The translations under genes were made by a program, and so were the position numbers. 64,000 nucleotides of DNA, taken from Actinacidiphila epipremni. GTDB taxonomy: Bacteria; Actinomycetota; Actinomycetes; Streptomycetales; Streptomycetaceae. Positions 1 through 7,825 of the stretch are shown here, piece after piece. Each line of letters begins with the position of its first letter. Position 1 is the stretch's first letter. The stretch covers positions 496,001 through 560,000 of the forward strand of contig NZ_JAATEJ010000001.1 in NCBI RefSeq assembly GCF_012034175.1, written 5' to 3'. Below the pieces are notes generated by a model that did not search any database, had not been told where the DNA came from, and saw only the letters and a program-made list of their open reading frames with translations.

Positions 1-855
1 CTGACCGCCGAGCAGGAGGTGGAGCTCGCCCGGGCGGTCGAGGCCGGCCTGTTCGCCGAGGAGAAGCTGGCCGCGTTCCCGGCCCTGGACTCCCAGCTCG
101 CGGTGGACCTCGACCGCCTCGTCGTGCAGGGCCGGGTCGCCAAGCGCAAGCTCATCGAGGCGAACCTGCGCCTGGTCGTCTCCGTGGCGAAACGTTACAT
201 CGGGCGCGGCCTGACGATGCTGGACCTCGTCCAGGAGGGCAACCTCGGCCTCATCCGCGCGGTGGAGAAGTTCGACTACGCCCGCGGCTACAAGTTCTCC
301 ACGTACGCCACCTGGTGGATCCGCCAGGCCATGTCCCGTGCGCTCGCCGACCAGGCCCGTACGATCCGGGTCCCGGTCCATGTCGTGGAACTCATCAACC
401 GGGTCATCCGCGTCCAGCGCCGCCTGCTCCAGGAACGCGGCTACGAGCCCACCACCGAGGAGGTCGCCGCCCAGCTCGACCTCACCCCCGAGCGGGTCGG
501 CGAGGTGCTGCGGCTGGCCCAGGAACCGGTGTCGCTGCACGCGCCGGTCGGCGAGGAGGACGATGTCGCCCTCGGTGACCTCATCGAGGACGGCGACGCC
601 GCCTCGCCCGTCGAGACCGCCGCCTTCATGCTGCTGCGCGAGCACCTCGAAGCGGTCCTGTCCACCCTCGGCGAGCGCGAACGCAAGGTCGTCCAGCTCC
701 GCTACGGCCTCGCCGACGGCCGCCCCCGCACCCTGGAGGAGATCGGCGGCCTGTTCGGCGTGACCCGCGAGCGCATCCGGCAGATCGAGTCCAAGACGCT
801 CAACAAACTCCGCGACCACACCTTCGCCGACCAGCTCCGCGGATACCTGGACTGA
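1..855 (+). CDS. RNA polymerase principal-type sigma factor (HrdA/HrdD-like), 5' truncated
   Basis: This is a group 1/2 sigma-70 factor that directs core RNA polymerase to housekeeping-type promoters. The frame is open from base 1 ([16 protein letters not shown], region 1.2), so the true start lies upstream of the window and 284 residues are visible. Region 2 is intact, with [34 protein letters not shown] and [12 protein letters not shown]. Region 4 ends in the helix-turn-helix [18 protein letters not shown]. The C-terminal DQLRGYLD resembles the Streptomyces HrdA/HrdD paralogues more than HrdB. The ABC transporter pair downstream is also reminiscent of the hrdA neighbourhood, but I cannot choose the paralogue with certainty. 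Confidence 0.93.
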   Translation: MTAEQEVELARAVEAGLFAEEKLAAFPALDSQLAVDLDRLVVQGRVAKRKLIEANLRLVVSVAKRYIGRGLTMLDLVQEGNLGLIRAVEKFDYARGYKFSTYATWWIRQAMSRALADQARTIRVPVHVVELINRVIRVQRRLLQERGYEPTTEEVAAQLDLTPERVGEVLRLAQEPVSLHAPVGEEDDVALGDLIEDGDAASPVETAAFMLLREHLEAVLSTLGERERKVVQLRYGLADGRPRTLEEIGGLFGVTRERIRQIESKTLNKLRDHTFADQLRGYLD

Positions 856-976
856 GCCGCCCCGGCGTCCCCCCGCGCGCAGGCCCGCCCGCAGCCAGGC
901 CCGTACGCAGGCGCATCCGCAGCCCGGCGCGTACGTACGCGCGTGCGCCGCAAGACCGTGCGGTACGTTGCCTGCC

Positions 977-1492
977 ATGTCAGAACCGAGCTCCCCCGCC
1001 TGGCCGCCCGCCCCGATACGCACCGAGCGGCTCGTCCTGCGCGAGTCCGAGGCCCGCGACCGGCCGGCGTGCGTCGAGCTGTTCAGCTCGCCGGAGGTGA
1101 ACACCTACCTCGGCGGCCCGCGCCCGCGTGACGAGTGCGAGCGCACACTGCCGCCGACACCCGAGCGCCGCCCCGGCCTCTTCGTGGTCGAGTGCGACGG
1201 GACGATGATCGGCACCGTCGAACTGCGCCGGCGCGAGATCCGCGCGGGCGAGTCCGCGATCGGCTACCTGTTCCTGCCGGCGGCCTGGGGCCGCGGTTAC
1301 GCCGCCGAGGCGTGCACGGCGGCGCTCGGCTGGTACGCCGCCGCGCTTCCGGCCGAGCCGGTCGCGCTCTACACGCAGTCCGCCAACACCCGCTCGATGC
1401 GCCTCGCGGCCAAGCTCGGCTTCACCGAGGCCGAGCGGTTCCACAAGTGGGGCGCGGAGCAGTGGAAGGGCGTCAGGACCCCGCCGGCCTGA
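977..1492 (+). CDS. GNAT-family N-acetyltransferase (RimJ/RimL type)
   Basis: A 171-residue acetyltransferase expected to move acetyl from acetyl-CoA to an amine; the substrate is unknown. The opening IRTERLVLRE is typical of RimJ/RimL-like GNATs. The acetyl-CoA-binding motif is visible as the strand IGYLFLPAAWGRGYAAEA (motif A), followed by the C-terminal NTRSMRLAAKLGF strand-helix. I chose the ATG at 977 (MSEPSSPAWPP) over an in-frame TTG three codons upstream because ATG is the commoner start; neither has a strong Shine-Dalgarno. It is a single gene between the sigma factor and an unrelated oxidoreductase-like gene. Confidence 0.85.
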   Translation: MSEPSSPAWPPAPIRTERLVLRESEARDRPACVELFSSPEVNTYLGGPRPRDECERTLPPTPERRPGLFVVECDGTMIGTVELRRREIRAGESAIGYLFLPAAWGRGYAAEACTAALGWYAAALPAEPVALYTQSANTRSMRLAAKLGFTEAERFHKWGAEQWKGVRTPPA

Positions 1493-1739
1493 GCCGGCCC
1501 GAGCCGGCCCGAGCCCCTGCCGGGATCTTCGTACGGGCGACGTCACCGGATGCCGCCGGAGCGCCCCCGCCCGGGTCGGATTCTCCCGCTCGCAGCGCCC
1601 TGACCTGTGCGCTTACCGCGGTGTGCGCGGCTGACGCGAAAGTGCCTCCTTCCGCCGGGCCGGCCCCGGACGGATGCTCGGTGGCGGCTTCACGCACGCG
1701 ACGGCGTACGAACGACGATGGACGAACAGGGAGTTCCCG

Positions 1740-2678
1740 ATGATTCTCGTGACCGGTGTCTCCGGCGGCCTCGGCGGCCTGATCCTCGACGGGCTGGCCC
1801 GCCGGGACGGCCTCACGGTGGTGGGCGGCACCCGCGCCGGAAGCGGGTCCGGGGCCGGCGACCGGCGGCGTATCGACTTCGACGACCCGGCGTCGCTGCA
1901 CGCGGGGTTCGCCGGCGTGGACGTGCTCGTCGTGATCTCCGCGGGGTACGCCGAGGACGATGTGGTGTACGCCCGGCACGGCGCGGTCGCCGACGCGGCT
2001 ACGACCGCGGGCGTACGCCACGTCATCTACACCAGCCTCGCGTCCTCCGGGGAGTCGATGACGATCGCCCTGCCGCACCGCTGGACCGAGGACCGGCTGG
2101 CCGCCGGGCCGTTCACCACCACGATCCTCCGCAACGGCCTCTACGCCGAGGTCCCGGTCGGCCTCGCGACCGCCGGCGCCGCGCAGGCCGCCGCCACCGG
2201 GGAGTTCGCCGCGCCCTTCGGCGAGGGCAAGGTATCGGTGGTGGCCAAGGAGGATTTGGCCGACGCGGCCGTACGGGTCGCCGCCGAGTCGCAGCAGGAC
2301 CTGGCGGCCGGCCGGCCGAGCCGGCACGCGGGCCGCGTCTACGAGCTGGAGGGCGACCTCGCCCTCGGCGGCGCGGACATCGCGCAGGCCCTGACCACGG
2401 CGCTCGGCCGGCCGGTCGGCTACCGCCCGGCGTCCCTGGCCGAGACCCGCGCGGGCCTGGCCGGCAGCGGCCTGGAGCCGTACCAGATCACCCACGCGCT
2501 CTCCCTCTTCTCCAACGTGATCGCCGGCCGCGCCCAGGCCCGCTCCCGCGACCTCCCCGCACTCCTCGACACCCCGCCCCGCCCCGTCCTCCCGGCGATC
2601 ACCGCGGCGGTCACGCTGTCCATGGCGGGGCTCAGCGGTCCGCGCGGGGCGGGATCGCGCGGTCCAGCAGGCTCATGA
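1740..2678 (+). CDS. NAD(P)H-binding NmrA-like protein (atypical short-chain dehydrogenase)
   Basis: A 312-residue protein of the NmrA/atypical SDR group, which binds NAD(P)H and acts as a redox sensor or quinone/azo-type reductase. The N-terminal MILVTGVSGGLGG is the Rossmann dinucleotide loop (TGxxGxxG). Further features are VDVLVVISAG, HVIYTSLASSG and TTILRNGLYAE, all typical of NmrA-like proteins. The ATG at 1740 is preceded by an AGGGAG ribosome site; an upstream in-frame start at 1674 would add 22 residues with no family character. Its last 47 bases overlap the 3' end of the convergent MFS gene. The natural substrate is not evident. Confidence 0.85.
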   Translation: MILVTGVSGGLGGLILDGLARRDGLTVVGGTRAGSGSGAGDRRRIDFDDPASLHAGFAGVDVLVVISAGYAEDDVVYARHGAVADAATTAGVRHVIYTSLASSGESMTIALPHRWTEDRLAAGPFTTTILRNGLYAEVPVGLATAGAAQAAATGEFAAPFGEGKVSVVAKEDLADAAVRVAAESQQDLAAGRPSRHAGRVYELEGDLALGGADIAQALTTALGRPVGYRPASLAETRAGLAGSGLEPYQITHALSLFSNVIAGRAQARSRDLPALLDTPPRPVLPAITAAVTLSMAGLSGPRGAGSRGPAGS

Positions 2679-4038
2679 GGAGCACCAGGACGCCGATCGC
2701 GGCGATCACGTACGAGACGCCGTGCAGCCCGGGGTCGGTGGCCTTGTCGCCGAAGGCGATGGCGATCAGGCTCGACGAGAAGATCGCGCCGATGTACGCG
2801 AAGGTGCGGTAGAGGCCGGAGGCGACGGCGATCTCGTCCGCGGGGGACTGGACGTAGAGGGCGGCCTGGTTGGCGAAGCCGCTGAAGCCGTTCGCGAGGC
2901 CGAAGAGGGCGGACATGCCGAGCAGCACGAGCACCGACGAGGTGTGCGTGATGAGCAGCATCACCGCGCCGGTCGCCACCAGCGAGACCCCGGTCAGGAC
3001 GAGCGGCCACCGCACCCAGCCGCGCTCCGACACCAGCCGGGCCACCACGATGCTGATGCCCGACAGCGGCAGCAGGATCAGTCCCACCTGCGAGGCGCTG
3101 TAGCCGGCGCTCTCCTCCATCCACTGGCTGAGCCCGTAGAGCGCGGTGTACGTCCCGAGGGCGACGAGCGCCTGCCGGATGTACGTCCGCAGCAGGCGGC
3201 GGTTGCGGCCCAGCATCCGCACGTCGATCAGCGGGCGGGCGGTCCGCCGCTCCCACACCACCATCGCCGCGCCGAGCGCCAGGGTCAGCGGCAGCAGCCA
3301 CCAGGTGGGGGAGGTGAGGTCGGACAGGAAGAGCAGCAGGCTCACGATCGTGCCGGCGAACAGCGCGATGCCGGCGACGTCGACCGTCGAGAAGAGCGAA
3401 CCGCGGTCGTCCCGGCTCACCGGCCGGTCCGGCGCGACGCCGACCAGCGTCGAGACCAGGGTGACGAGCGCGAGCGGCACGTTCACCAGGAACAGCGCGC
3501 GCCAGCCCCACACGCCGGCGAGCAGCCCGCCGAGCGGCAGCCCGACGACGATCGTCACCTGCGAGGCGATCGAGAAGTTGCCCAGCACCCGGCTGGGCAC
3601 CCCCGTGCCGAGTTCGTCCGCCCGCTTCCTGACCAGCGCCATCGCCGTCGGGTAGGCGGCCGACGTGCCGATGCCGATCAGCGCCCGGGAGACCAGGAGG
3701 AAGCCGAAGGCGGGCGCCGCGGCGCCGATGACGCCGGCGAGCAGCAGGATCACCACGCCGGAGACGAAGACCCGCCGGGCGCCGAAGATCGTCGCGAGCT
3801 TGCCCATCGTGGGCTGGGCGACGGCGCTGCACAGGTAGAGCACGGAGATGAGGGAGGCGGTGGTGCCCGCGCCCTTGTGGAAGTCCAGCCCGATGCCGAC
3901 CAGGCCGGTCGCGATCATCGAGCTGTTGATCGGGTTGAGGGTGGAGCCGAGCAGGAGCGGGCTGACGAAGCGCGGCCCGAACCCCTTGCCGCCGCCGGTC
4001 GCCTCCGGCGCGGTCGTCGTGTGCGTCGCGGCGGTCAC
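2632..4038 (-). CDS. MFS multidrug-type transporter (DHA2-like)
   Basis: A 468-residue major facilitator transporter, probably a proton-coupled drug or metabolite exporter of the inner membrane. Strings of hydrophobic helices cover the whole chain, beginning with FVSPLLLGSTLNPINSSMIATGLVGIG, and a motif-A-like loop GKLATIFGARRVF lies between helices 2 and 3. The predicted helix number (about 14) suggests the DHA2 branch. Start is GTG at 4038, whose GTGA overlaps the stop of a 17-codon upstream ORF with a strong ribosome site. It lies downstream of, and in the same direction as, a MarR regulator, suggesting MarR control. The 3' end overlaps the convergent NmrA gene. Confidence 0.88.
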   Translation of the reverse strand: MTAATHTTTAPEATGGGKGFGPRFVSPLLLGSTLNPINSSMIATGLVGIGLDFHKGAGTTASLISVLYLCSAVAQPTMGKLATIFGARRVFVSGVVILLLAGVIGAAAPAFGFLLVSRALIGIGTSAAYPTAMALVRKRADELGTGVPSRVLGNFSIASQVTIVVGLPLGGLLAGVWGWRALFLVNVPLALVTLVSTLVGVAPDRPVSRDDRGSLFSTVDVAGIALFAGTIVSLLLFLSDLTSPTWWLLPLTLALGAAMVVWERRTARPLIDVRMLGRNRRLLRTYIRQALVALGTYTALYGLSQWMEESAGYSASQVGLILLPLSGISIVVARLVSERGWVRWPLVLTGVSLVATGAVMLLITHTSSVLVLLGMSALFGLANGFSGFANQAALYVQSPADEIAVASGLYRTFAYIGAIFSSSLIAIAFGDKATDPGLHGVSYVIAAIGVLVLLMSLLDRAIPPRADR

Positions 4039-4088
4039 GACGGGTCGGTGCGGGCGTCGGCCGTGACGTCCTCGGTCGTGGGCTCCAT
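4035..4088 (-). CDS. 17-codon leader ORF overlapping the MFS start
   Basis: An ATG with an excellent ribosome site (GGAGGGAC, spaced 5 bases) opens MEPTTEDVTADARTDPS and stops at a TGA that shares bases with the GTG of the MFS gene (GTGA). The MFS GTG itself has no visible Shine-Dalgarno. Translation of the transporter therefore looks coupled to this mini-ORF. The alternative is that a base insertion or deletion has split a longer N-terminus in two. The peptide has no recognisable attenuator residues. Confidence 0.45.
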   Translation of the reverse strand: MEPTTEDVTADARTDPS

Positions 4089-4112
4089 ACGGTGTCCCTC
4101 CGGGTGGTTGTA

Positions 4113-4122
4113 AAGTGCACTT
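4113..4122. promoter_or_regulatory. Palindrome AAGTGCACTT, candidate MarR operator
   Basis: A perfect 10-bp palindrome in an AT-richer patch, 25 bases upstream of the leader-ORF start that precedes the MFS gene. MarR proteins bind short AT-rich palindromes over the promoters of adjacent transporter genes, so this is the best local candidate. The assignment is inferred from position and symmetry only. Confidence 0.4.
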
Positions 4123-4199
4123 ATCTGGCCGCGAGGGTGCCGCAAGGGCAGGCCCGCCCGCCGGGGTGCCGGCCTCCGCGAGATCGGCCCCCCGCGCCG

Positions 4200-4652
4200 C
4201 TACGGCGACTGCGCCAGCCGCATCAGCAGCGGCGCGACCGCGCCCAGCGCCTCGATCTCGTCGCCGGACAGCCCCGTCTCCAGCGCCTTGGTGAGCCAGT
4301 CCTCCTTGGCCAGCCGCCCGGTCCTGAACTCCTCCCGGGCCGCCTCCGTGAGGCTCAGCACGGTCTTGCGCCCGTCCTTGGGATCCGGCGCCCCGCTGAC
4401 CAGCCCCGCGGCGTCCAGCACCTGCACGATCTTGGCCATCGACTGCGGCCGTACGCCTTCGGCCCGCGCCAGCGCGGTCGCCGTCGCCGGCCCCTCCCGC
4501 TCCAGCCGCAGCAGCACGGACGACTGCGACCGCGTGAGATCCGTCCCCTCCGCCTGCTCCCGCAACCGCCGCGCCAACGCGGCCAACGCCACCCGCAACT
4601 CACCGGCCACCCGAGCGGTGTCGCTACGTGGGGCCGAGGCGGGTGTGTCCAT
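4200..4652 (-). CDS. MarR-family transcriptional regulator
   Basis: A 150-residue winged-helix regulator (start MDTPASAPRS; a GTG three codons upstream is possible). MarR proteins are dimeric repressors that leave DNA when they bind phenolic or other small ligands. The DNA-binding part reads LTRSQSSVLLRLEREGPATATALA, then EGVRPQSMAKIVQVLDAAGLV, and the wing contains PDPKDGRKTVLSLTEAA with the conserved D-x-R/K-x5-LT pattern. Same strand and upstream of the MFS exporter, with a 161-base gap carrying a palindrome. It most likely represses the exporter and itself. Confidence 0.88.
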   Translation of the reverse strand: MDTPASAPRSDTARVAGELRVALAALARRLREQAEGTDLTRSQSSVLLRLEREGPATATALARAEGVRPQSMAKIVQVLDAAGLVSGAPDPKDGRKTVLSLTEAAREEFRTGRLAKEDWLTKALETGLSGDEIEALGAVAPLLMRLAQSP

Positions 4653-4671
4653 GCCGCCCACGCTACCACTT

Positions 4672-4695
4672 AGCCAGCCAACTGCACAGCTGGCT
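4672..4695. promoter_or_regulatory. Inverted repeat AGCCAGC-N10-GCTGGCT upstream of marR
   Basis: Seven-base perfect arms separated by 10 bases, 20 bases before the marR start codon and 8 bases after the stop of the DUF3048 gene, both on the minus strand. It may be an autoregulatory MarR operator or a weak terminator for the upstream gene; no T-tract follows, which slightly favours the operator. Confidence 0.35.
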
Positions 4696-4702
4696 GTCTA
4701 TC

Positions 4703-5647
4703 TCAGGGCTCCAGCACGATCCATGTCCGCCCCGGGTGCAGGGGGAGCGGCTTGCCGGCGAGGGTGTAGGTCGTGCCGCTGGGCTCGGAGGGGCGGTCCC
4801 AGGTGGCGGGGTAGGTGCGGCCGTCGCGGAGGATCTGGGCCGTGCCGTGGCCGACGGTGTGGGAGAAGGGGACAAAGCCGGTACGGGAGTGGTAGCGGGA
4901 CTCCGTCACGGCGACGTGCTGGATGATCACGTTGTCCGCCGTCCAGGGGGAGGTGTGGCCGTCCATCGCGACCTGGTAGTGCGAGCCGGTCCAGGTGAAG
5001 GTGAAGCGCGCGGCGGGCATCTTCGCCTTCGCCGAGGTGGCCGGGGTGCCGCCCGCGGGCACGGCGGAGGTGAAGCGCAGGCCGATGTCCTTGGCCGGGC
5101 CGCCCTTGGCCGCCGCGGCGGCCGGGTGCAGGAACTCGTTGTGCGGGGCGTGCCGGCCGGGCTGGCGGAAGAAGTCCCCGGTGCCGGTCACCGCCGTGAG
5201 CGCGCTGCTGTGCCGGAGCACCGGCAGGAGCTTGCTCTGCGCGCCGGAGAAGGCGAGCGCGGGCTTGTCGTACTCCGACAGCAGGTGCAGGTCCGTCTCC
5301 CGGGCGCTGCGTACGGGCCCGACGGTCTTCGGCAGGTGCGCGGCGTCGAAGACGGCCATCAGCCGGGACAGGCCGCCCTCGACCTCGATGGCGTAGACGA
5401 TCGCCGCGTCGTTCAGGCCGGTCGCGGGGCGGGCCGCCGAGACGTTGTCGATCTTCACCGCCAGGACCCGGCCGGCCGCGCCCGGCTCACCGGTCAGATA
5501 CGAGGCCGACGGGCCCTGCGTGTGCGTGCCGCCGGGGCCGGCGGCGTCCTTGTCCGTGCAGCCGGCGGCGACCGCCAGCGCCAGGGCCGCCGCCACCGCG
5601 GCCCCCGCCCGTAACACCCGGCCCGAGCTCGTCCGGCCTGCGCTCAT
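4703..5647 (-). CDS. DUF3048 (YerB-type) lipoprotein
   Basis: A 314-residue exported lipoprotein. The N-terminus has basic residues, a hydrophobic stretch and the lipobox AVAAGC, so it should be cleaved by signal peptidase II and anchored outside the membrane. The mature chain carries the DUF3048 pattern: VLAVKIDNVSAARPATGLNDA, VYAIEVEGGLSRLMAVF and TVGPVRSARETDLHLL, with a C-terminal half containing SPWTADNVIIQHV. The function of this family is not established; cell-envelope roles have been proposed. Start at MSAGRTSS is chosen because it places the signal peptide at the N-terminus and has a purine-rich ribosome site. A start 22 codons upstream would put a glycine-rich tail before it. Confidence 0.82.
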   Translation of the reverse strand: MSAGRTSSGRVLRAGAAVAAALALAVAAGCTDKDAAGPGGTHTQGPSASYLTGEPGAAGRVLAVKIDNVSAARPATGLNDAAIVYAIEVEGGLSRLMAVFDAAHLPKTVGPVRSARETDLHLLSEYDKPALAFSGAQSKLLPVLRHSSALTAVTGTGDFFRQPGRHAPHNEFLHPAAAAAKGGPAKDIGLRFTSAVPAGGTPATSAKAKMPAARFTFTWTGSHYQVAMDGHTSPWTADNVIIQHVAVTESRYHSRTGFVPFSHTVGHGTAQILRDGRTYPATWDRPSEPSGTTYTLAGKPLPLHPGRTWIVLEP

Positions 5648-5755
5648 CGCTTCCCCGCCTCCCCCGACGCTTCCCCCGACACTTCCCCCGGCGTGCGGTG
5701 CACCTTCCCCCATAGTGCGCCCGCACGCCGCGGAAAGCCCGCCGCCGGGTGAAGG

Positions 5756-7825
5756 TCAGTCGACCTCGGCCACCGCCTGCGCGAACTGCGCCGCGTACAG
5801 CCGCGCGTACGCGCCGCCCGCCGCCAGCAGCTCCTCGTGCGTGCCCTGTTCGACGATGGAGCCGGACTCCATCACGAGGATGACGTCCGCGTCGCGGACC
5901 GTGGACAGCCGGTGCGCGATGACGAAGCTCGTGCGGCCATGACTGAGCTTGGCCATCGCGCGCTGGATCAGCACCTCGGTGCGGGTATCGACCGAGCTGG
6001 TCGCCTCGTCCAGGACCAGGATCGTCGGGTCGGACAGGAACGCCCGCGCGATCGTGACCAGTTGCTTCTCGCCCGCGCTGACGCCCGTGCCCTCGTCGTC
6101 GATGACGGTGTCGTAGCCGTCCGGGAGGGTGCGGATGAAGCGGTCGGCGTGCGCGGCCCGGGCCGCCGCCTCGATGTCCTCGCGCGTCGCGCCCTCGCGC
6201 CCGTAACCGATGTTCTCGGCGATCGTGCCGCCGAAGAGCCAGGTGTCCTGGAGCACCATGCCGACCGTCGCGCGCAGCTCCTCGCGGGACATCGCCGCGA
6301 CGTCCACGCCGTCCAGCGTGATCCGGCCGCCGGTGACCTCGTAGAAGCGCATCAGCAGATTGACCAGCGTGGTCTTGCCCGCGCCGGTCGGGCCGACGAT
6401 CGCGACGGTCTGGCCGGGGTGGACGCTCAGCGACAGGTCGTCGATGAGCGGGGTGTCCGGGTCGTAGCGGAAGGACACCTTCTCCAGCGCGACCCGGCCG
6501 GTGACGTCCACCGGGCGGGCCGGGGCGGCGGGCTCCGCCGACTGCTCCTCGGCGTCCAGCAGCTCGAAGACCCGCTCGGCCGAGGCGACCCCGGACTGGA
6601 TGAGGTTGGACATGCTCGCGACCTGCGTCAGCGGCTGGCTGAACTGCCGCGAGTACTGGATGAACGCCTGCACGTCACCGATGGACAGCGCGCCCGACGC
6701 CACCCGCAGGCCGCCGACGACGGCGACCAGCACATAGTTGAGGTTGCCGATGAACATCATCAGCGGCTGGATCGTGCCGGACAGGAACTGCGCCTTGAAA
6801 CCGGCCTGGTAGAGCGCCTCGTTCTCCTCGCGGAAGGTCTCCGCCGACTCGTGGGCGCGGCCGAAGACCTTCACCAGGGAGTGGCCGGTGTACATCTCCT
6901 CGATGTGGGCGTTGAGCGTGCCCGTGGTCTTCCACTGCTGCACGAACTGCGGCTGGGCGCGCTTGCCGACCCGGGTCGCGACCAGCAGCGTCACCGGCAC
7001 GGTCACCAGGGCGACCAGCGCCAGCAGCCAGGAGATCCAGAACATCATGGCCAGCACGCCGACGATGGTCAGCGTGGAGTTGATCAGCTGGCCCATGGTC
7101 TGCTGCATGGTCTGGCCGATGTTGTCGATGTCGTTGGTCGCGCGGCTGAGCACCTCGCCGCGCGGCTGCTTGTCGAAGTACGACAGCGGCAGCCGGGACA
7201 GCTTCGCCTCGACGTCGCGGCGCAGCCGGTAGACGGTGCGGTTGATGACCGTGGTGGCCGTACGCATCTGGATGACGCTCAGCACGGCGGCTGCCGCGTA
7301 CACCGACAGGGCGATCAGCAGGACGCCGCCGACGGCGTGGAAGTCCATGCCCTGGCCGGGCGTGAAGTCGATGCCGGAGAGCATGTCGGCGACACCGCCC
7401 TTGCCGTGGGCGCGCAGGTAGTCCAGCGCCTGGTCCTTGGACGTGCCCTGGACCTGCCGGCCGATGACGCCGGCGAAGATCAGGTCCGTGGCGTGGCCGA
7501 GGATACGGGGGCCGGTCACGGTGAGGGCGACGCTGAGGGTGCCGACGGCCAGGACGGCGTAGAGGAGGAAGCGGTCGGGGCGCATCAGGGCGACCAGGCG
7601 CCGGGAGGAGCCCTTGAAGTCCATGGAGCGCTCGATGGGGCCGCCACCCATGAAGCGCGCCGGGCCGCCCATGGGCCCGGGCCCGCGCCGGGCGACCTTC
7701 ATGACCCCGCTGCCGGGCTTTCCGCCCTCACCGCCGGGTGCGCCGGGTGCGCCCTTGCCGAGCGGGACGCCCGGCCCGCCGCCCTTGCCGCCCTCACCGC
7801 CGGGTCCGCCGCCGTTCGCGCTCAT
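5756..7825 (-). CDS. ABC exporter subunit with canonical catalytic Walker B (second half of a heterodimer)
   Basis: A 689-residue fused membrane-plus-ATPase half-transporter. The first 75 or so residues are an unusual Gly/Pro/Lys-rich cytoplasmic extension. Six transmembrane helices follow, then the nucleotide-binding domain: Walker A GPTGAGKTT, Q-loop VLQDTWLFGGT, signature GVSAGEKQLV (deviating from LSGGQ) and Walker B VLDEATSSVD with catalytic Glu, then H-loop AHRLST. The normal Walker B and altered signature mirror the partner gene, which has the opposite pattern. Together they form one good and one degenerate ATP site. Its start overlaps the stop of the upstream subunit by 4 bases. Confidence 0.93.
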   Translation of the reverse strand: MSANGGGPGGEGGKGGGPGVPLGKGAPGAPGGEGGKPGSGVMKVARRGPGPMGGPARFMGGGPIERSMDFKGSSRRLVALMRPDRFLLYAVLAVGTLSVALTVTGPRILGHATDLIFAGVIGRQVQGTSKDQALDYLRAHGKGGVADMLSGIDFTPGQGMDFHAVGGVLLIALSVYAAAAVLSVIQMRTATTVINRTVYRLRRDVEAKLSRLPLSYFDKQPRGEVLSRATNDIDNIGQTMQQTMGQLINSTLTIVGVLAMMFWISWLLALVALVTVPVTLLVATRVGKRAQPQFVQQWKTTGTLNAHIEEMYTGHSLVKVFGRAHESAETFREENEALYQAGFKAQFLSGTIQPLMMFIGNLNYVLVAVVGGLRVASGALSIGDVQAFIQYSRQFSQPLTQVASMSNLIQSGVASAERVFELLDAEEQSAEPAAPARPVDVTGRVALEKVSFRYDPDTPLIDDLSLSVHPGQTVAIVGPTGAGKTTLVNLLMRFYEVTGGRITLDGVDVAAMSREELRATVGMVLQDTWLFGGTIAENIGYGREGATREDIEAAARAAHADRFIRTLPDGYDTVIDDEGTGVSAGEKQLVTIARAFLSDPTILVLDEATSSVDTRTEVLIQRAMAKLSHGRTSFVIAHRLSTVRDADVILVMESGSIVEQGTHEELLAAGGAYARLYAAQFAQAVAEVD

